Below, one piece after another: positions 33,945 through 43,404 of a stretch of DNA of 64,000 nt; positions within the stretch are counted from its first letter, which is position 1, and each line of letters starts with the position of its first letter. Source of the DNA: Incurvaria masculella (Eukaryota; Arthropoda; Insecta; Lepidoptera; Incurvariidae); contig OX335642.1 of NCBI GenBank assembly GCA_946894095.1, forward strand, positions 5,963,021-6,027,020. The letters run 5' to 3'. Both the position numbers and the translations under genes were made by a program. The notes under the pieces were generated by a model, which saw only the letters and a list, made by a program, of their open reading frames with translations, was not told the origin of the DNA and did no database searches.

Positions 33945-34125
33945 TAACCGTGTCCTGCACTGGCGGCCGTGGACAGGAAAACGGAGCGTGGGAAGACCAC
34001 CCGCCAGGTAGGACGACGACATCGAGTGCGTCGGCGGAAAGCAGTGGTTCCGTACCGCTGAGGGCCGGGAGGACTGGAGAAAAATTGGAGAGGGGTATGT
34101 CCAGCAGTGGACTCAAACACGCTGA
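33945..34125 (+). pseudogene. LINE reverse-transcriptase ORF, C-terminal remnant
   Basis: Translation gives LHWRPWTGKRSVGRPPAR and then, after a frameshift near 34,005-34,010, DDDIECVGGKQWFRTAEG and EGYVQQWTQTR before a TGA at 34,123. This is the well-known C-terminus of lepidopteran RTE-type reverse transcriptases (GKRSVGRPxxRWxDDI..AGxxWxxxAxxRxxW..LxEAYVQQW). It differs from the RNRRACMK type at 3.1 and 36.1 kb. A TGACTGACTAAATGA stretch follows, resembling the simple-repeat 3' ends of these LINEs. It is dead: truncated and frameshifted. Confidence 0.7.
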
Positions 34126-34129
34126 CTGA

Positions 34130-36085
34130 CTAAATGAATTTATTGTGAAGATGTATTTTTTTTTTGTGGTGGCTGTCAGAGAAATTATAAATAAGGTATC
34201 AATAAATTAGTGCTGTCTATTTTAAACTAAAGTGACATTAAACAATAAGTAAACATACTTTGTGGTAAATGTACGTTTTTACGATGACCCAGCAGCTAGA
34301 TGTCAATCATCTGCAATACATCGAAGGCCGATTTTCTAATGGTGTATTTAATTATTACTGTAGTTCTGCCTTGCTTTAATGTGTCGCGTTCAAGCAGGTG
34401 ATGAGTCAGTCGGCATCTTTCACGCGACTTCATATCGATCATGAGAAGAAACAGACGCGCGAATACTTGTACGGGGTGCCTCATTTAAAAACGAATGTGA
34501 GAAGAGACGAGATGGGATATCTAAGCGTAAATGTCGCTTTGCTTTCCATATCACAGAATATGAAATATTACTGGATTGCGTTTTCTAGTATGACGTGTGG
34601 ACGAACTAAACTACTGGCGCCGATTTTTAATCGCAGGACATTTTGAACGTCATTCTAGACAGGATGTCAAACTAACCTTACCTGCCCTTACATAACCCGA
34701 CTCAAACTTATGCAAAAAAAATTAACCTAACATAACCTAGCCGAGTTTTATATCTTTCCTGGTACAACAATCTATTTAATAAATCACATATAGACGATTT
34801 CATCAATTTACTTAAATCCGAAATATTTCCAGGCATGTAACGTGCATTGTTTATAATACTTAACTATGTATAATTACTGTCAACTAAAAGTCAACATTTT
34901 AATATTATATTAAGCTCAGTGATGTATTAAGGGCAGCCATTTTGTGTTCAACTTAAGTGGTGATGTAATCGCTCTTTTGTTTGACATATTCTTTCCGTGT
35001 AGTGATGCATATAATACATGTAAGCCCTCATTCTTGCTGTCCAGAATTAGGTAGAGAAATCGATTTGATCTTGCATAATTAACGAGTCTTCCCTCACATT
35101 TCCGCAGGGCTCAGACAGGCAGAATAGTAAGCATGAATTTTTTATCGTGCGTGTAGGCGTGTAGCGATCAGATCAGTACAGCGGTTAAGCCTTTGTTACG
35201 GTTACGTTAGCAATAATTGGCGCTGTCAATGTATATTTATTGTTTATTCACCATGCATATCTGTGCTGGGATTTGTAGATTAATAGCCAGTTAAAAATAT
35301 TACAGCGAATAATAATTGGCAAGAAATTTCGCTTGAGATTTATTCTAAATTTTCGATAATTTTTGCCACTGTCTGCACTGTCACATGTTACAATTATCGC
35401 TTCATACTCGTCATCATCTCAATACACCGATGTATTCCGGAATTAAGAGACCCACTAACTCCGAAGGTATGTAGGGTCACTCTCTGTGTTATATCGTATT
35501 GTGTTCCAAAGTCCAACCTAGTGTGTGGAGAAGCACCTGGCCAGCCGGCGTGAAAGTTCGAACGTCCATGGGCGTCGTCAGGGACCTCTTATGTGAGATC
35601 TGGCTTACGCCATATCGCGTATATCTGGCGCTTAACATTAAAAAAACCCATATTGAGTCACGTCTCAAATAATTGCTGAGCACAACGAAATAAGTGCAAT
35701 TCTGGGCGATATAGATAAGTAGATAAATCTGGATACAGCCACAGTCGCCACTTTCAACGTAGCATTATGGAAATATTGAAAGTTTCGGCGGAATGGACGG
35801 ACCGTGTCGTTTCGTTAATTTCCTGCGCAGGGTAGCACTTCCGGTCGCCGCAGGTACGAAACAGGATGCAGATTGCAAATGTGTGTGTGTATGAAAGTCC
35901 GTATTTGTGTGGTCCGTAAGTTACCATTCTAGAGCTGTTTCGATACATGTTAGTAAGCTAGTTAGTATCTTCCATGAATGACGGTGCAACGAAAGATGTA
36001 TGAAAATTAACGCAAGCAAGACGAAATAAATGGTATTCGAATTATCTTTTGTGACGATAATCGAGAAGGGAGGGTTAACATAGTT
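34130..36085. other. Stretch without a recognised gene
   Basis: AT-rich. Short segments such as CCTAACATAACCTAGC (about 34,728) recall degenerate telomere-like units. A GC-richer patch at 35,490-35,640 has a 64-codon minus-strand frame without motif. Nothing defensible as a host exon. Confidence 0.4.
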
Positions 36086-36086
36086 T

Positions 36087-36400
36087 GGGCATATGGAACG
36101 AATTCGAGACAAAAGAATGACGAGACAAATTTACAGAGCAGAATTGAGCGGAAATGTCATGCCCGGGTGGCGTAGGAGAGTGTACGGAGACCCGATATGA
36201 TACTTCGTAAAGGTCAGGTACGTAGCACCCGTAATCGTAGAGCTTGTATGAAAATATGTTATGTCAGTATAGATGAAGCAAAAGTGCGCTGCGCTCGTAC
36301 CAGATGGCGAAGTTCAGCGACAAGCGTGCGAGCGCCTCCATCCGAAACCAGCCCCAGCACCGGCGCGCCGAGTGTGGTAAGTGGTTACCACGGATCCGTT
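36087..36400 (+). pseudogene. LINE reverse-transcriptase ORF, C-terminal remnant
   Basis: One frame gives FGHMERIRDKRMTRQIYRAE and SGNVMPGWRRRVYGDP. After a frameshift at about 36,195-36,200 the next frame gives LRKGQVRSTRNRRACMKIC and IDEAKVRCARTRW. This is the same LINE type as the minus-strand remnant at 3,072-3,270 and preserves more of it. At least one frameshift and loss of the RT and endonuclease core make it a pseudogene. The A/T-rich 3' sequence after 36,400 may be its untranslated tail. Confidence 0.7.
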
Positions 36401-36838
36401 TTAGTTTTAATTGTATTTTTTTTTCTTTTGTGTATTTGTTAATTTTAATGATTTTAATTTTTTTTTCTAATGATTCTATGCCTAATGTATTTACAAAACT
36501 GTCGACGGAACGGTCGAAGTAAATAAATATAAATAAATAGGTAGGACCACTTTTCCAGTCCAGGACAACCTGGAATTTCCTTTTTAAAGGAAAGGCCTTT
36601 TGTTTTCACCACTAAAAGTAACGATTCACGGCGTGGGGTGTGGTGGCTAAACCAAAGTGGACAGGTTGTTTCGCAAGCTAACACTTTTAGATCCCAAGTT
36701 TGTCAAGAACGTTTTCATCTATCGAACCGAACTAAAAATCCGTGTAATAAACACGTTTTCTAAAATAACAAAACTATGCATAATTTACGAGATCCGTAGC
36801 AGAAAAATAACCGTACTCGCTAAGCCACATCTGTAGTT

Positions 36839-36846
36839 GTGGTGGC
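36839..36846. repeat. Possible 8-bp target duplication, GTGGTGGC
   Basis: The same 8 bases occur at 43,087-43,094, just outside the right terminal inverted repeat. Eight bases fits hAT-type transposition. Confidence 0.4.
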
Positions 36847-36853
36847 ACAGAAA

Positions 36854-37007
36854 ATAAAAAAAGGACCGCCTTCAAAAAAACAGGAAATAAAAAGCAAAAA
36901 ATAATTGGTTACTTTTAATTAATGTACGACAAGCTATTTTAATACTAACTAATTATGTACAATTTCTTAATTTTTAATCATCTTTTGAAGTCGGTGCCTT
37001 GGGTAGA
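36854..37007 (+). repeat. Left terminal inverted repeat
   Basis: Reverse complement of 42,905-43,058. The shared inner end is GAAGTCGGTGCCTTGGGTAG. Confidence 0.8.
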
Positions 37008-37510
37008 GTTCACTCCGCACGCCGTTGACCGAACAGACACAATTTCAGCCGAACACACCCGAAGTCTACGAGAGCGTAAACAACCTCAGTCAGCAATGAT
37101 TGGTCCACAGAGCATTCTACCTGGAGTTGCCCTTAGCGTTGGTTTACGTGCAAGCTGATATCGATAGAGCAGCGCAGCGTACTGAAATTGGGTTTTAAAG
37201 ATTATTAGTACTTTCAGCTTTATAAAGGCGCGCACTGGTGAAGGCGTAGGTACGTTAATTTACTGCTCTGTGGATACCTAAATATTGACCATACACATAA
37301 GTGGTCGTTGTTTTTATATTGGTTTGTTTGTTTAGTTTGTAGGGTTTTCTTGTAAATATTTAGTTTTTACTGTGTTAGGTATTTAGTTTAAGTTATAAGG
37401 AATATTTAAATTACAAAGTACTTCCCTAGTTACCTACTTACATACGTTTTTCCGACCTGTTTGTTTATTTAATTCTTGATTTTGTGTTTTTTTCTTTAAG
37501 TAGGTTAATG
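37008..37510. other. Left internal part of the TIR element
   Basis: Non-coding. A TTTATAAAGGCGCGC segment near 37,219 could serve as a TATA-type promoter, but nothing downstream is in place to be transcribed except the antisense PLE copy. Confidence 0.35.
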
Positions 37511-37524
37511 TAAGTAGCTACCTA
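37511..37524. repeat. Left 14-bp target-site duplication of the PLE pair
   Basis: TAAGTAGCTACCTA occurs here and again, in the same orientation, at 42,800-42,813. Confidence 0.8.
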
Positions 37525-37688
37525 TGATACTTTTGAGGTTACCGCGGTCGTTAGACATGTTTGAAAAATTTTTACGGCTTTTCACGCGGCAAAGTAGAGA
37601 TATTCTCCGACGTTTCGAGCTAATCATTCAGCCCGTTGTCAAGGAGGCATCCGCCGCGCTCGTGCGCAGCAGACGACTGAGGTGACCG

Positions 37689-40121
37689 CTAGGCTCGCCG
37701 TGGGCGTAGATCGTAACTGTGAGTGGGGGCGGATCCGGAAATGTGTCTGGCTGCGGTCCGAACTTCAGACGACAGGCAATATGAGCTGACAATATCGTCG
37801 CCGATATTATCGTCTCGTTGGCCCCTTCTAAGTGGCTGAAGCACGGGGTTCCACATTGCAGAGAGCTTAAATGAGTCTTCTCGATTGAAGTTGCTGTGCT
37901 TCTTAATCTCGATAGCTTCTCGGACTAATCTTGGTATAGTTCGTTTTTCGGCGGCGATTATGCCAACCTGATCGAAACGTATCCAGTGATTTGGTCCTGA
38001 TTCGCTATGCTCACACAAAGCTGACTTCGCGGAGTCCTTCTTCTTTACAGCTCGAATGTGTTCCGTAACCCGTGTCGCAACACTTCGCTTTGTTTGCCCA
38101 ATATAATATTTCCCACAGGAACATGGAATTTTGTACACGCCAGGAGACTGCAAGGGGAGCTGATCTTTCACTGAGGGTAAAACTTGTGAGACCTTTTTTA
38201 TAGGTATGAAAACTGTATCAATCTGCAGTTTTTTCAGCTTACGCCCAATAATGTCTGTTACTCCCTTTACATATGGCAAGAATGCCTTTCGTCTTTCGGC
38301 GTATTGGATGGGTGGTATACTTCTTCTTTTCTTACTATTATTTCGAACATTGTACCCATTTTCTCGAAGCACCCTGTCCACAGTCTTCATTTCGGTGACG
38401 ATATGGTCCTTGTCACACAACCGCTGTGCTCTGAGTTTCAATGCTCTTGCGACCGATTCCAAATGCATAGGAGCATGGTGCGAAGTAGCATGTAGATAAC
38501 GATTTGTGTGTGTCGGCTTGCGGTATACTGTATGGCTTAGGGTTCCATCCAATCGTCGACCAACAAGTACGTCCAAGAACGCCAAAGTGCCTTCCTTCTC
38601 ACACTCTACTGTGTATTTTATATTTGTGTGAACCGAATTAAGATGAGAGAGGAAAGCGTCAAGTGATTGGCGTCCATGTGACCAGATTGAAAACACATCA
38701 TCCACGTACCGTACCCAAAACATTGGCTTAAGAGGTGCAGTTTGCAATGTGCGGTGTTCCAGCGACTCCATGAACAGGTTTGCCACCACTGGTGCCACTG
38801 GAGATCCCATTGCTACACCTTCTCGCTGGATGTAGTATTGACCGTTCCACAGAAAATATGTCGTAGTGAGACAATGTTGTAGGAGCTTGACGTACTCAGT
38901 GTCGATGTCGTTGCTGATGAGTAAGTCTCTGATGACGTCGAGGGACTCTTGCACTGGTACGTTTGTATACAGCGACTCGACGTCGAAGCTCACTAATATG
39001 TCCGTGGATGCCAACTTCACTGTAGACAACAATTCCACGAAATGGGCCGAGTCTTTAACGTAGGATGAAGTCCTGCCAGACAGGGGCTGCAGTACCGAGG
39101 CGACATGCTTAGCGAGGAGGTAGGTAGGAGCATTTATCTGGCTGACTATTGGTCTTAGGGGGTTCCCGTCTTTGTGAATTTTAGGAAGACCGTAGAAGCG
39201 CGGAGGCTGAGGGTTGTCCACTCTTATTGTCTTCCTAATTTCATGTGGTATAGGCGAGTCAGATGAGTTAATGAGTTCAAGTGTTTCTTTTGCTACCCTA
39301 CTAGTCAGAGAACGAGGTATGTTTTCATAGGTACTAGCTGATAACATAACTGCGACTTTTTCTTCGTAATCAGTATTATTCATGACTACTGTCGCATTTC
39401 CTTTGTCAGCCCGTAAAATTACGACCTCTTTGTCTTTTCGAAGGCATTGTAGCGCACGGATTTCCTCCTTTGTGGTATTCGGCGCGGGCGGTTTCGCTCG
39501 CCTCAAAGTGACAGATATGTCTTGGCGTAGTTGGTCGGCTTCATTAAAGGGAATTCTGTTGCATTTTATCACGTCCTCCACTGCACAAACAATAGATTCG
39601 GTGGGTATTCGGCTGGGTGCCGGCACAAAATTCAGACCTTTCTTCAAAATATTTACTTCAGCCGGCGACAGCGCTCGATCTGACAAATTGACAACTGCGT
39701 TGACGTTTACATCGCTGTCATCGGAACGCGGCAAATTACCGCTGCCTTCCGTTTTTGGCATTATTTTTGTCAACTTTTTGGCATGTTGCTTTTTTATTTT
39801 GCTTTGCAAAGCTTCCGCTTTTCCGAGGGTAATAGCGTCGATCTTATACCACAATTCCTCGCTTAGCTTAGATGCCAATTTTAGGTGCAAGTTAAATAGT
39901 TCAGAAGAAATGATGTCGTACTCACGCCAATTATTCCTGATCATACGTTTTAACAGGCGGAGCTCAGCTTGGCGCAGGATCGCGGTAGAACCCGGAATAT
40001 CTGGCCGTTTCCTAATTTTTGCGCATGTTGGAATCACACACGATTCACGGCACTGCACTAGGAATTCGATGTTTGCCGAAATCTTCCGTAGTTTACTTCG
40101 TAATCCACTAAATTTGCGCAC
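37689..40121 (-). CDS. PLE reverse transcriptase/GIY-YIG endonuclease, start codon missing
   Basis: The frame is identical to the plus copy from residue 25 on (RKFSGLRSKL...) and carries all RT motifs plus the GIY-YIG domain. The position given starts at a GTG (Val) codon, not a real start. Going upstream the frame stays open through FLYGEETNSE and then meets a TGA without any ATG. This copy has therefore lost the first ~15 codons where the inversion joins it to the plus copy. No other break is visible. It could make protein only from a non-ATG or internal start (or by fusion), so it is probably inactive despite its intact body. Confidence 0.85.
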   Translation of the reverse strand: MRKFSGLRSKLRKISANIEFLVQCRESCVIPTCAKIRKRPDIPGSTAILRQAELRLLKRMIRNNWREYDIISSELFNLHLKLASKLSEELWYKIDAITLGKAEALQSKIKKQHAKKLTKIMPKTEGSGNLPRSDDSDVNVNAVVNLSDRALSPAEVNILKKGLNFVPAPSRIPTESIVCAVEDVIKCNRIPFNEADQLRQDISVTLRRAKPPAPNTTKEEIRALQCLRKDKEVVILRADKGNATVVMNNTDYEEKVAVMLSASTYENIPRSLTSRVAKETLELINSSDSPIPHEIRKTIRVDNPQPPRFYGLPKIHKDGNPLRPIVSQINAPTYLLAKHVASVLQPLSGRTSSYVKDSAHFVELLSTVKLASTDILVSFDVESLYTNVPVQESLDVIRDLLISNDIDTEYVKLLQHCLTTTYFLWNGQYYIQREGVAMGSPVAPVVANLFMESLEHRTLQTAPLKPMFWVRYVDDVFSIWSHGRQSLDAFLSHLNSVHTNIKYTVECEKEGTLAFLDVLVGRRLDGTLSHTVYRKPTHTNRYLHATSHHAPMHLESVARALKLRAQRLCDKDHIVTEMKTVDRVLRENGYNVRNNSKKRRSIPPIQYAERRKAFLPYVKGVTDIIGRKLKKLQIDTVFIPIKKVSQVLPSVKDQLPLQSPGVYKIPCSCGKYYIGQTKRSVATRVTEHIRAVKKKDSAKSALCEHSESGPNHWIRFDQVGIIAAEKRTIPRLVREAIEIKKHSNFNREDSFKLSAMWNPVLQPLRRGQRDDNIGDDIVSSYCLSSEVRTAARHISGSAPTHSYDLRPRRA

Positions 40122-40149
40122 TTCACTATTTGTTTCCTCGCCGTAGAGG

Positions 40150-40213
40150 AAAGCCGTAAAAATTTTTCAAACATGTCTAACGACCGCGGTAACCTCAAAA
40201 GTATCATAAGCAA
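40150..40213. other. Centre of the inverted PLE pair
   Basis: A 64-bp unpaired spacer between the arms CCTCGCCGTAGAGG and CCTCTACGGCGAGG. It holds the plus copy's short 5' leader (AAAGCCGTAAAAATTTTTCA) and its ATG at 40,173. As RNA, the flanking arms would fold into a 2.6-kb hairpin with this loop. Confidence 0.85.
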
Positions 40214-42674
40214 CCTCTACGGCGAGGAAACAAATAGTGAAGTGCGCAAATTTAGTGGATTACGAAGTAAACTACGGAAGATTTCGGCAAACATCGAATT
40301 CCTAGTGCAGTGCCGTGAATCGTGTGTGATTCCAACATGCGCAAAAATTAGGAAACGGCCAGATATTCCGGGTTCTACCGCGATCCTGCGCCAAGCTGAG
40401 CTCCGCCTGTTAAAACGTATGATCAGGAATAATTGGCGTGAGTACGACATCATTTCTTCTGAACTATTTAACTTGCACCTAAAATTGGCATCTAAGCTAA
40501 GCGAGGAATTGTGGTATAAGATCGACGCTATTACCCTCGGAAAAGCGGAAGCTTTGCAAAGCAAAATAAAAAAGCAACATGCCAAAAAGTTGACAAAAAT
40601 AATGCCAAAAACGGAAGGCAGCGGTAATTTGCCGCGTTCCGATGACAGCGATGTAAACGTCAACGCAGTTGTCAATTTGTCAGATCGAGCGCTGTCGCCG
40701 GCTGAAGTAAATATTTTGAAGAAAGGTCTGAATTTTGTGCCGGCACCCAGCCGAATACCCACCGAATCTATTGTTTGTGCAGTGGAGGACGTGATAAAAT
40801 GCAACAGAATTCCCTTTAATGAAGCCGACCAACTACGCCAAGACATATCTGTCACTTTGAGGCGAGCGAAACCGCCCGCGCCGAATACCACAAAGGAGGA
40901 AATCCGTGCGCTACAATGCCTTCGAAAAGACAAAGAGGTCGTAATTTTACGGGCTGACAAAGGAAATGCGACAGTAGTCATGAATAATACTGATTACGAA
41001 GAAAAAGTCGCAGTTATGTTATCAGCTAGTACCTATGAAAACATACCTCGTTCTCTGACTAGTAGGGTAGCAAAAGAAACACTTGAACTCATTAACTCAT
41101 CTGACTCGCCTATACCACATGAAATTAGGAAGACAATAAGAGTGGACAACCCTCAGCCTCCGCGCTTCTACGGTCTTCCTAAAATTCACAAAGACGGGAA
41201 CCCCCTAAGACCAATAGTCAGCCAGATAAATGCTCCTACCTACCTCCTCGCTAAGCATGTCGCCTCGGTACTGCAGCCCCTGTCTGGCAGGACTTCATCC
41301 TACGTTAAAGACTCGGCCCATTTCGTGGAATTGTTGTCTACAGTGAAGTTGGCATCCACGGACATATTAGTGAGCTTCGACGTCGAGTCGCTGTATACAA
41401 ACGTACCAGTGCAAGAGTCCCTCGACGTCATCAGAGACTTACTCATCAGCAACGACATCGACACTGAGTACGTCAAGCTCCTACAACATTGTCTCACTAC
41501 GACATATTTTCTGTGGAACGGTCAATACTACATCCAGCGAGAAGGTGTAGCAATGGGATCTCCAGTGGCACCAGTGGTGGCAAACCTGTTCATGGAGTCG
41601 CTGGAACACCGCACATTGCAAACTGCACCTCTTAAGCCAATGTTTTGGGTACGGTACGTGGATGATGTGTTTTCAATCTGGTCACATGGACGCCAATCAC
41701 TTGACGCTTTCCTCTCTCATCTTAATTCGGTTCACACAAATATAAAATACACAGTAGAGTGTGAGAAGGAAGGCACTTTGGCGTTCTTGGACGTACTTGT
41801 TGGTCGACGATTGGATGGAACCCTAAGCCATACAGTATACCGCAAGCCGACACACACAAATCGTTATCTACATGCTACTTCGCACCATGCTCCTATGCAT
41901 TTGGAATCGGTCGCAAGAGCATTGAAACTCAGAGCACAGCGGTTGTGTGACAAGGACCATATCGTCACCGAAATGAAGACTGTGGACAGGGTGCTTCGAG
42001 AAAATGGGTACAATGTTCGAAATAATAGTAAGAAAAGAAGAAGTATACCACCCATCCAATACGCCGAAAGACGAAAGGCATTCTTGCCATATGTAAAGGG
42101 AGTAACAGACATTATTGGGCGTAAGCTGAAAAAACTGCAGATTGATACAGTTTTCATACCTATAAAAAAGGTCTCACAAGTTTTACCCTCAGTGAAAGAT
42201 CAGCTCCCCTTGCAGTCTCCTGGCGTGTACAAAATTCCATGTTCCTGTGGGAAATATTATATTGGGCAAACAAAGCGAAGTGTTGCGACACGGGTTACGG
42301 AACACATTCGAGCTGTAAAGAAGAAGGACTCCGCGAAGTCAGCTTTGTGTGAGCATAGCGAATCAGGACCAAATCACTGGATACGTTTCGATCAGGTTGG
42401 CATAATCGCCGCCGAAAAACGAACTATACCAAGATTAGTCCGAGAAGCTATCGAGATTAAGAAGCACAGCAACTTCAATCGAGAAGACTCATTTAAGCTC
42501 TCTGCAATGTGGAACCCCGTGCTTCAGCCACTTAGAAGGGGCCAACGAGACGATAATATCGGCGACGATATTGTCAGCTCATATTGCCTGTCGTCTGAAG
42601 TTCGGACCGCAGCCAGACACATTTCCGGATCCGCCCCCACTCACAGTTACGATCTACGCCCACGGCGAGCCTAG
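40173..42674 (+). CDS. PLE polyprotein: reverse transcriptase + GIY-YIG endonuclease
   Basis: An intact 833-residue protein of a Penelope-like retroelement, which copies its RNA at a nick made by its own endonuclease. The basic N-terminal ~200 residues include LVQCRESCVIPTCAK. RT motifs follow: KDKEVVILRADKGNATVVMN (~250-270), RFYGLPKIHKDG with RPIVS (~330-350), FDVESLYTNVP (~400), GVAMGSPVAPVVANLFME (~457-475), the catalytic RYVDDVF (Y at ~495) and FLDVLVGRR (~530). The C-terminal GIY-YIG domain has GVYKIPCSCGKYYIGQTKRS (~684-703) and ATRVTEHIRA. The end HSYDLRPRRA is basic. No frameshift or stop is seen. Length and domain order match the family (RT then GIY-YIG in one ORF). It starts at the first ATG, at 40,173, 24 bases after the palindrome arm ends. 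The 254-codon frame opposite its N-terminus is only a shadow. It may still be active. Confidence 0.92.
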   Translation: MSNDRGNLKSIISNLYGEETNSEVRKFSGLRSKLRKISANIEFLVQCRESCVIPTCAKIRKRPDIPGSTAILRQAELRLLKRMIRNNWREYDIISSELFNLHLKLASKLSEELWYKIDAITLGKAEALQSKIKKQHAKKLTKIMPKTEGSGNLPRSDDSDVNVNAVVNLSDRALSPAEVNILKKGLNFVPAPSRIPTESIVCAVEDVIKCNRIPFNEADQLRQDISVTLRRAKPPAPNTTKEEIRALQCLRKDKEVVILRADKGNATVVMNNTDYEEKVAVMLSASTYENIPRSLTSRVAKETLELINSSDSPIPHEIRKTIRVDNPQPPRFYGLPKIHKDGNPLRPIVSQINAPTYLLAKHVASVLQPLSGRTSSYVKDSAHFVELLSTVKLASTDILVSFDVESLYTNVPVQESLDVIRDLLISNDIDTEYVKLLQHCLTTTYFLWNGQYYIQREGVAMGSPVAPVVANLFMESLEHRTLQTAPLKPMFWVRYVDDVFSIWSHGRQSLDAFLSHLNSVHTNIKYTVECEKEGTLAFLDVLVGRRLDGTLSHTVYRKPTHTNRYLHATSHHAPMHLESVARALKLRAQRLCDKDHIVTEMKTVDRVLRENGYNVRNNSKKRRSIPPIQYAERRKAFLPYVKGVTDIIGRKLKKLQIDTVFIPIKKVSQVLPSVKDQLPLQSPGVYKIPCSCGKYYIGQTKRSVATRVTEHIRAVKKKDSAKSALCEHSESGPNHWIRFDQVGIIAAEKRTIPRLVREAIEIKKHSNFNREDSFKLSAMWNPVLQPLRRGQRDDNIGDDIVSSYCLSSEVRTAARHISGSAPTHSYDLRPRRA

Positions 42675-42799
42675 CGGTCACCTCAGTCGTCTGCTGCGCA
42701 CGAGCGCGGCGGATGCCTCCTTGACAACGGGCTGAATGATTAGCTCGAAACGTCGGAGAATATCTCTACTTTGCCGCGTGAAAAGCCGTAAAAATTTTT
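42675..42799 (+). other. 3' untranslated end of the plus PLE copy
   Basis: Runs from the stop to AAAAGCCGTAAAAATTTT. It contains CTGACAACGGGCTGA-like sequence around 42,720 and ACGTCGGAGAATATCTC. Its mirror image is at 37,564-37,688. The short ATG-proximal leader is repeated at the very end. Confidence 0.6.
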
Positions 42800-42813
42800 T
42801 AAGTAGCTACCTA
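42800..42813. repeat. Right 14-bp target-site duplication of the PLE pair
   Basis: TAAGTAGCTACCTA, same orientation as 37,511-37,524. Sequence after it returns to the interrupted TIR element. Confidence 0.8.
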
Positions 42814-42904
42814 CTAATATTTATTTCTTAGCCATAGGATTTATATATATAGCCATTATTATATATAGGCCATTAATCTAACTACTTACAGCCCTTATAG
42901 AATG

Positions 42905-43058
42905 TCTACCCAAGGCACCGACTTCAAAAGATGATTAAAAATTAAGAAATTGTACATAATTAGTTAGTATTAAAATAGATTGTCGTACATTAATTAAAAG
43001 TAACCAATTATTTTTTGCTTTTTAGTTCCTGTTTTTTTGAAGGCGGTCCTTTTTTTAT
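42905..43058 (-). repeat. Right terminal inverted repeat
   Basis: Mirror of 36,854-37,007, beginning TCTACCCAAGGCACCGACTT and ending near TTGAAGGCGGTCC. Confidence 0.8.
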
Positions 43059-43299
43059 TTAAAAATATTTTATTTTTTGCTTTTTAGTGGTGGCGTAACT
43101 TTTTGACTCAAGGTGGGTGAGCCATCCTGCTCAACTTCACATACAAAGTGGAAAGAAGATCATGCGCACCTCACTATCTCATGCGAACCCTCTGAACTGT
43201 TACTAAACCTTACAATGACCGAGCATTATGAGATTTGAAACCATTGAGAAATCTCATTTCTGACGAAAGGTAGACCGGTACCTATCTGGATTCATGAGT

Positions 43300-43404
43300 T
43301 TCACGGTTCATGAGATAGAGCGCTGTGACAGATGGACGGACGGACGGACAGCGGAAGCTTAGTAATATAGTATCCGTTGGTACCCTTTGGGTACGGAACC
43401 CTAA
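43300..43404 (+). repeat. Lepidopteran GGTTCCGTACC repeat, copy 4 (3' end only)
   Basis: Starts at CACGGTTCATGAGATAGAGC and keeps the (GGAC)n tract, GCGGAAGCTTAGTAATA and CCCTTTGGGTACGGAACCCT. The 5' two-thirds are absent. Confidence 0.8.

Larger units (their letters stand above)
37525..42799. mobile_element. Head-to-head pair of Penelope-like elements, one insertion
   Basis: Two PLE copies face away from a 64-bp centre (40,150-40,213). The arms 37,564-40,149 and 40,214-42,799 are each 2,586 bp and mirror each other base for base in every stretch compared; every coordinate pair sums to 80,363 and both frames end at the mirrored position. One 14-bp direct duplication surrounds the pair, so it arrived as a unit. 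An extra 39 bp at the left (37,525-37,563) is the reverse complement of the plus copy's 5' start, i.e. the minus copy's 3' end runs on into the beginning of another copy. AAAAGCCGTAAAAATTTT occurs at both ends of the plus copy, a short terminal direct repeat. Tandem or inverted partial copies and 10-15 bp duplications are established traits of PLEs. Confidence 0.85.
36847..43086. mobile_element. DNA element with ~155-bp TIRs, interrupted by the PLE pair
   Basis: The left arm at 36,854-37,007 (GGACCGCCTTCAAAAAAACA .. TCGGTGCCTTGGGTAGA) is mirrored by the right arm at 42,905-43,058, with only a few differences. Inside remain about 500 bp on the left (37,008-37,510) and about 90 bp on the right (42,814-42,904). 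Without the PLE insertion the element would be just under 1 kb and non-coding. The outermost bases differ between the two ends (the right has extra A/T), so exact termini are unsure. hAT membership rests only on the putative 8-bp duplication. Confidence 0.55.

Noticed and set aside
39382..40146. 254-codon frame opposite the minus PLE copy, and its mirror at 40,217-40,981
   Set aside because: Antisense shadow of the PLE coding sequence, present twice only because the DNA is duplicated.
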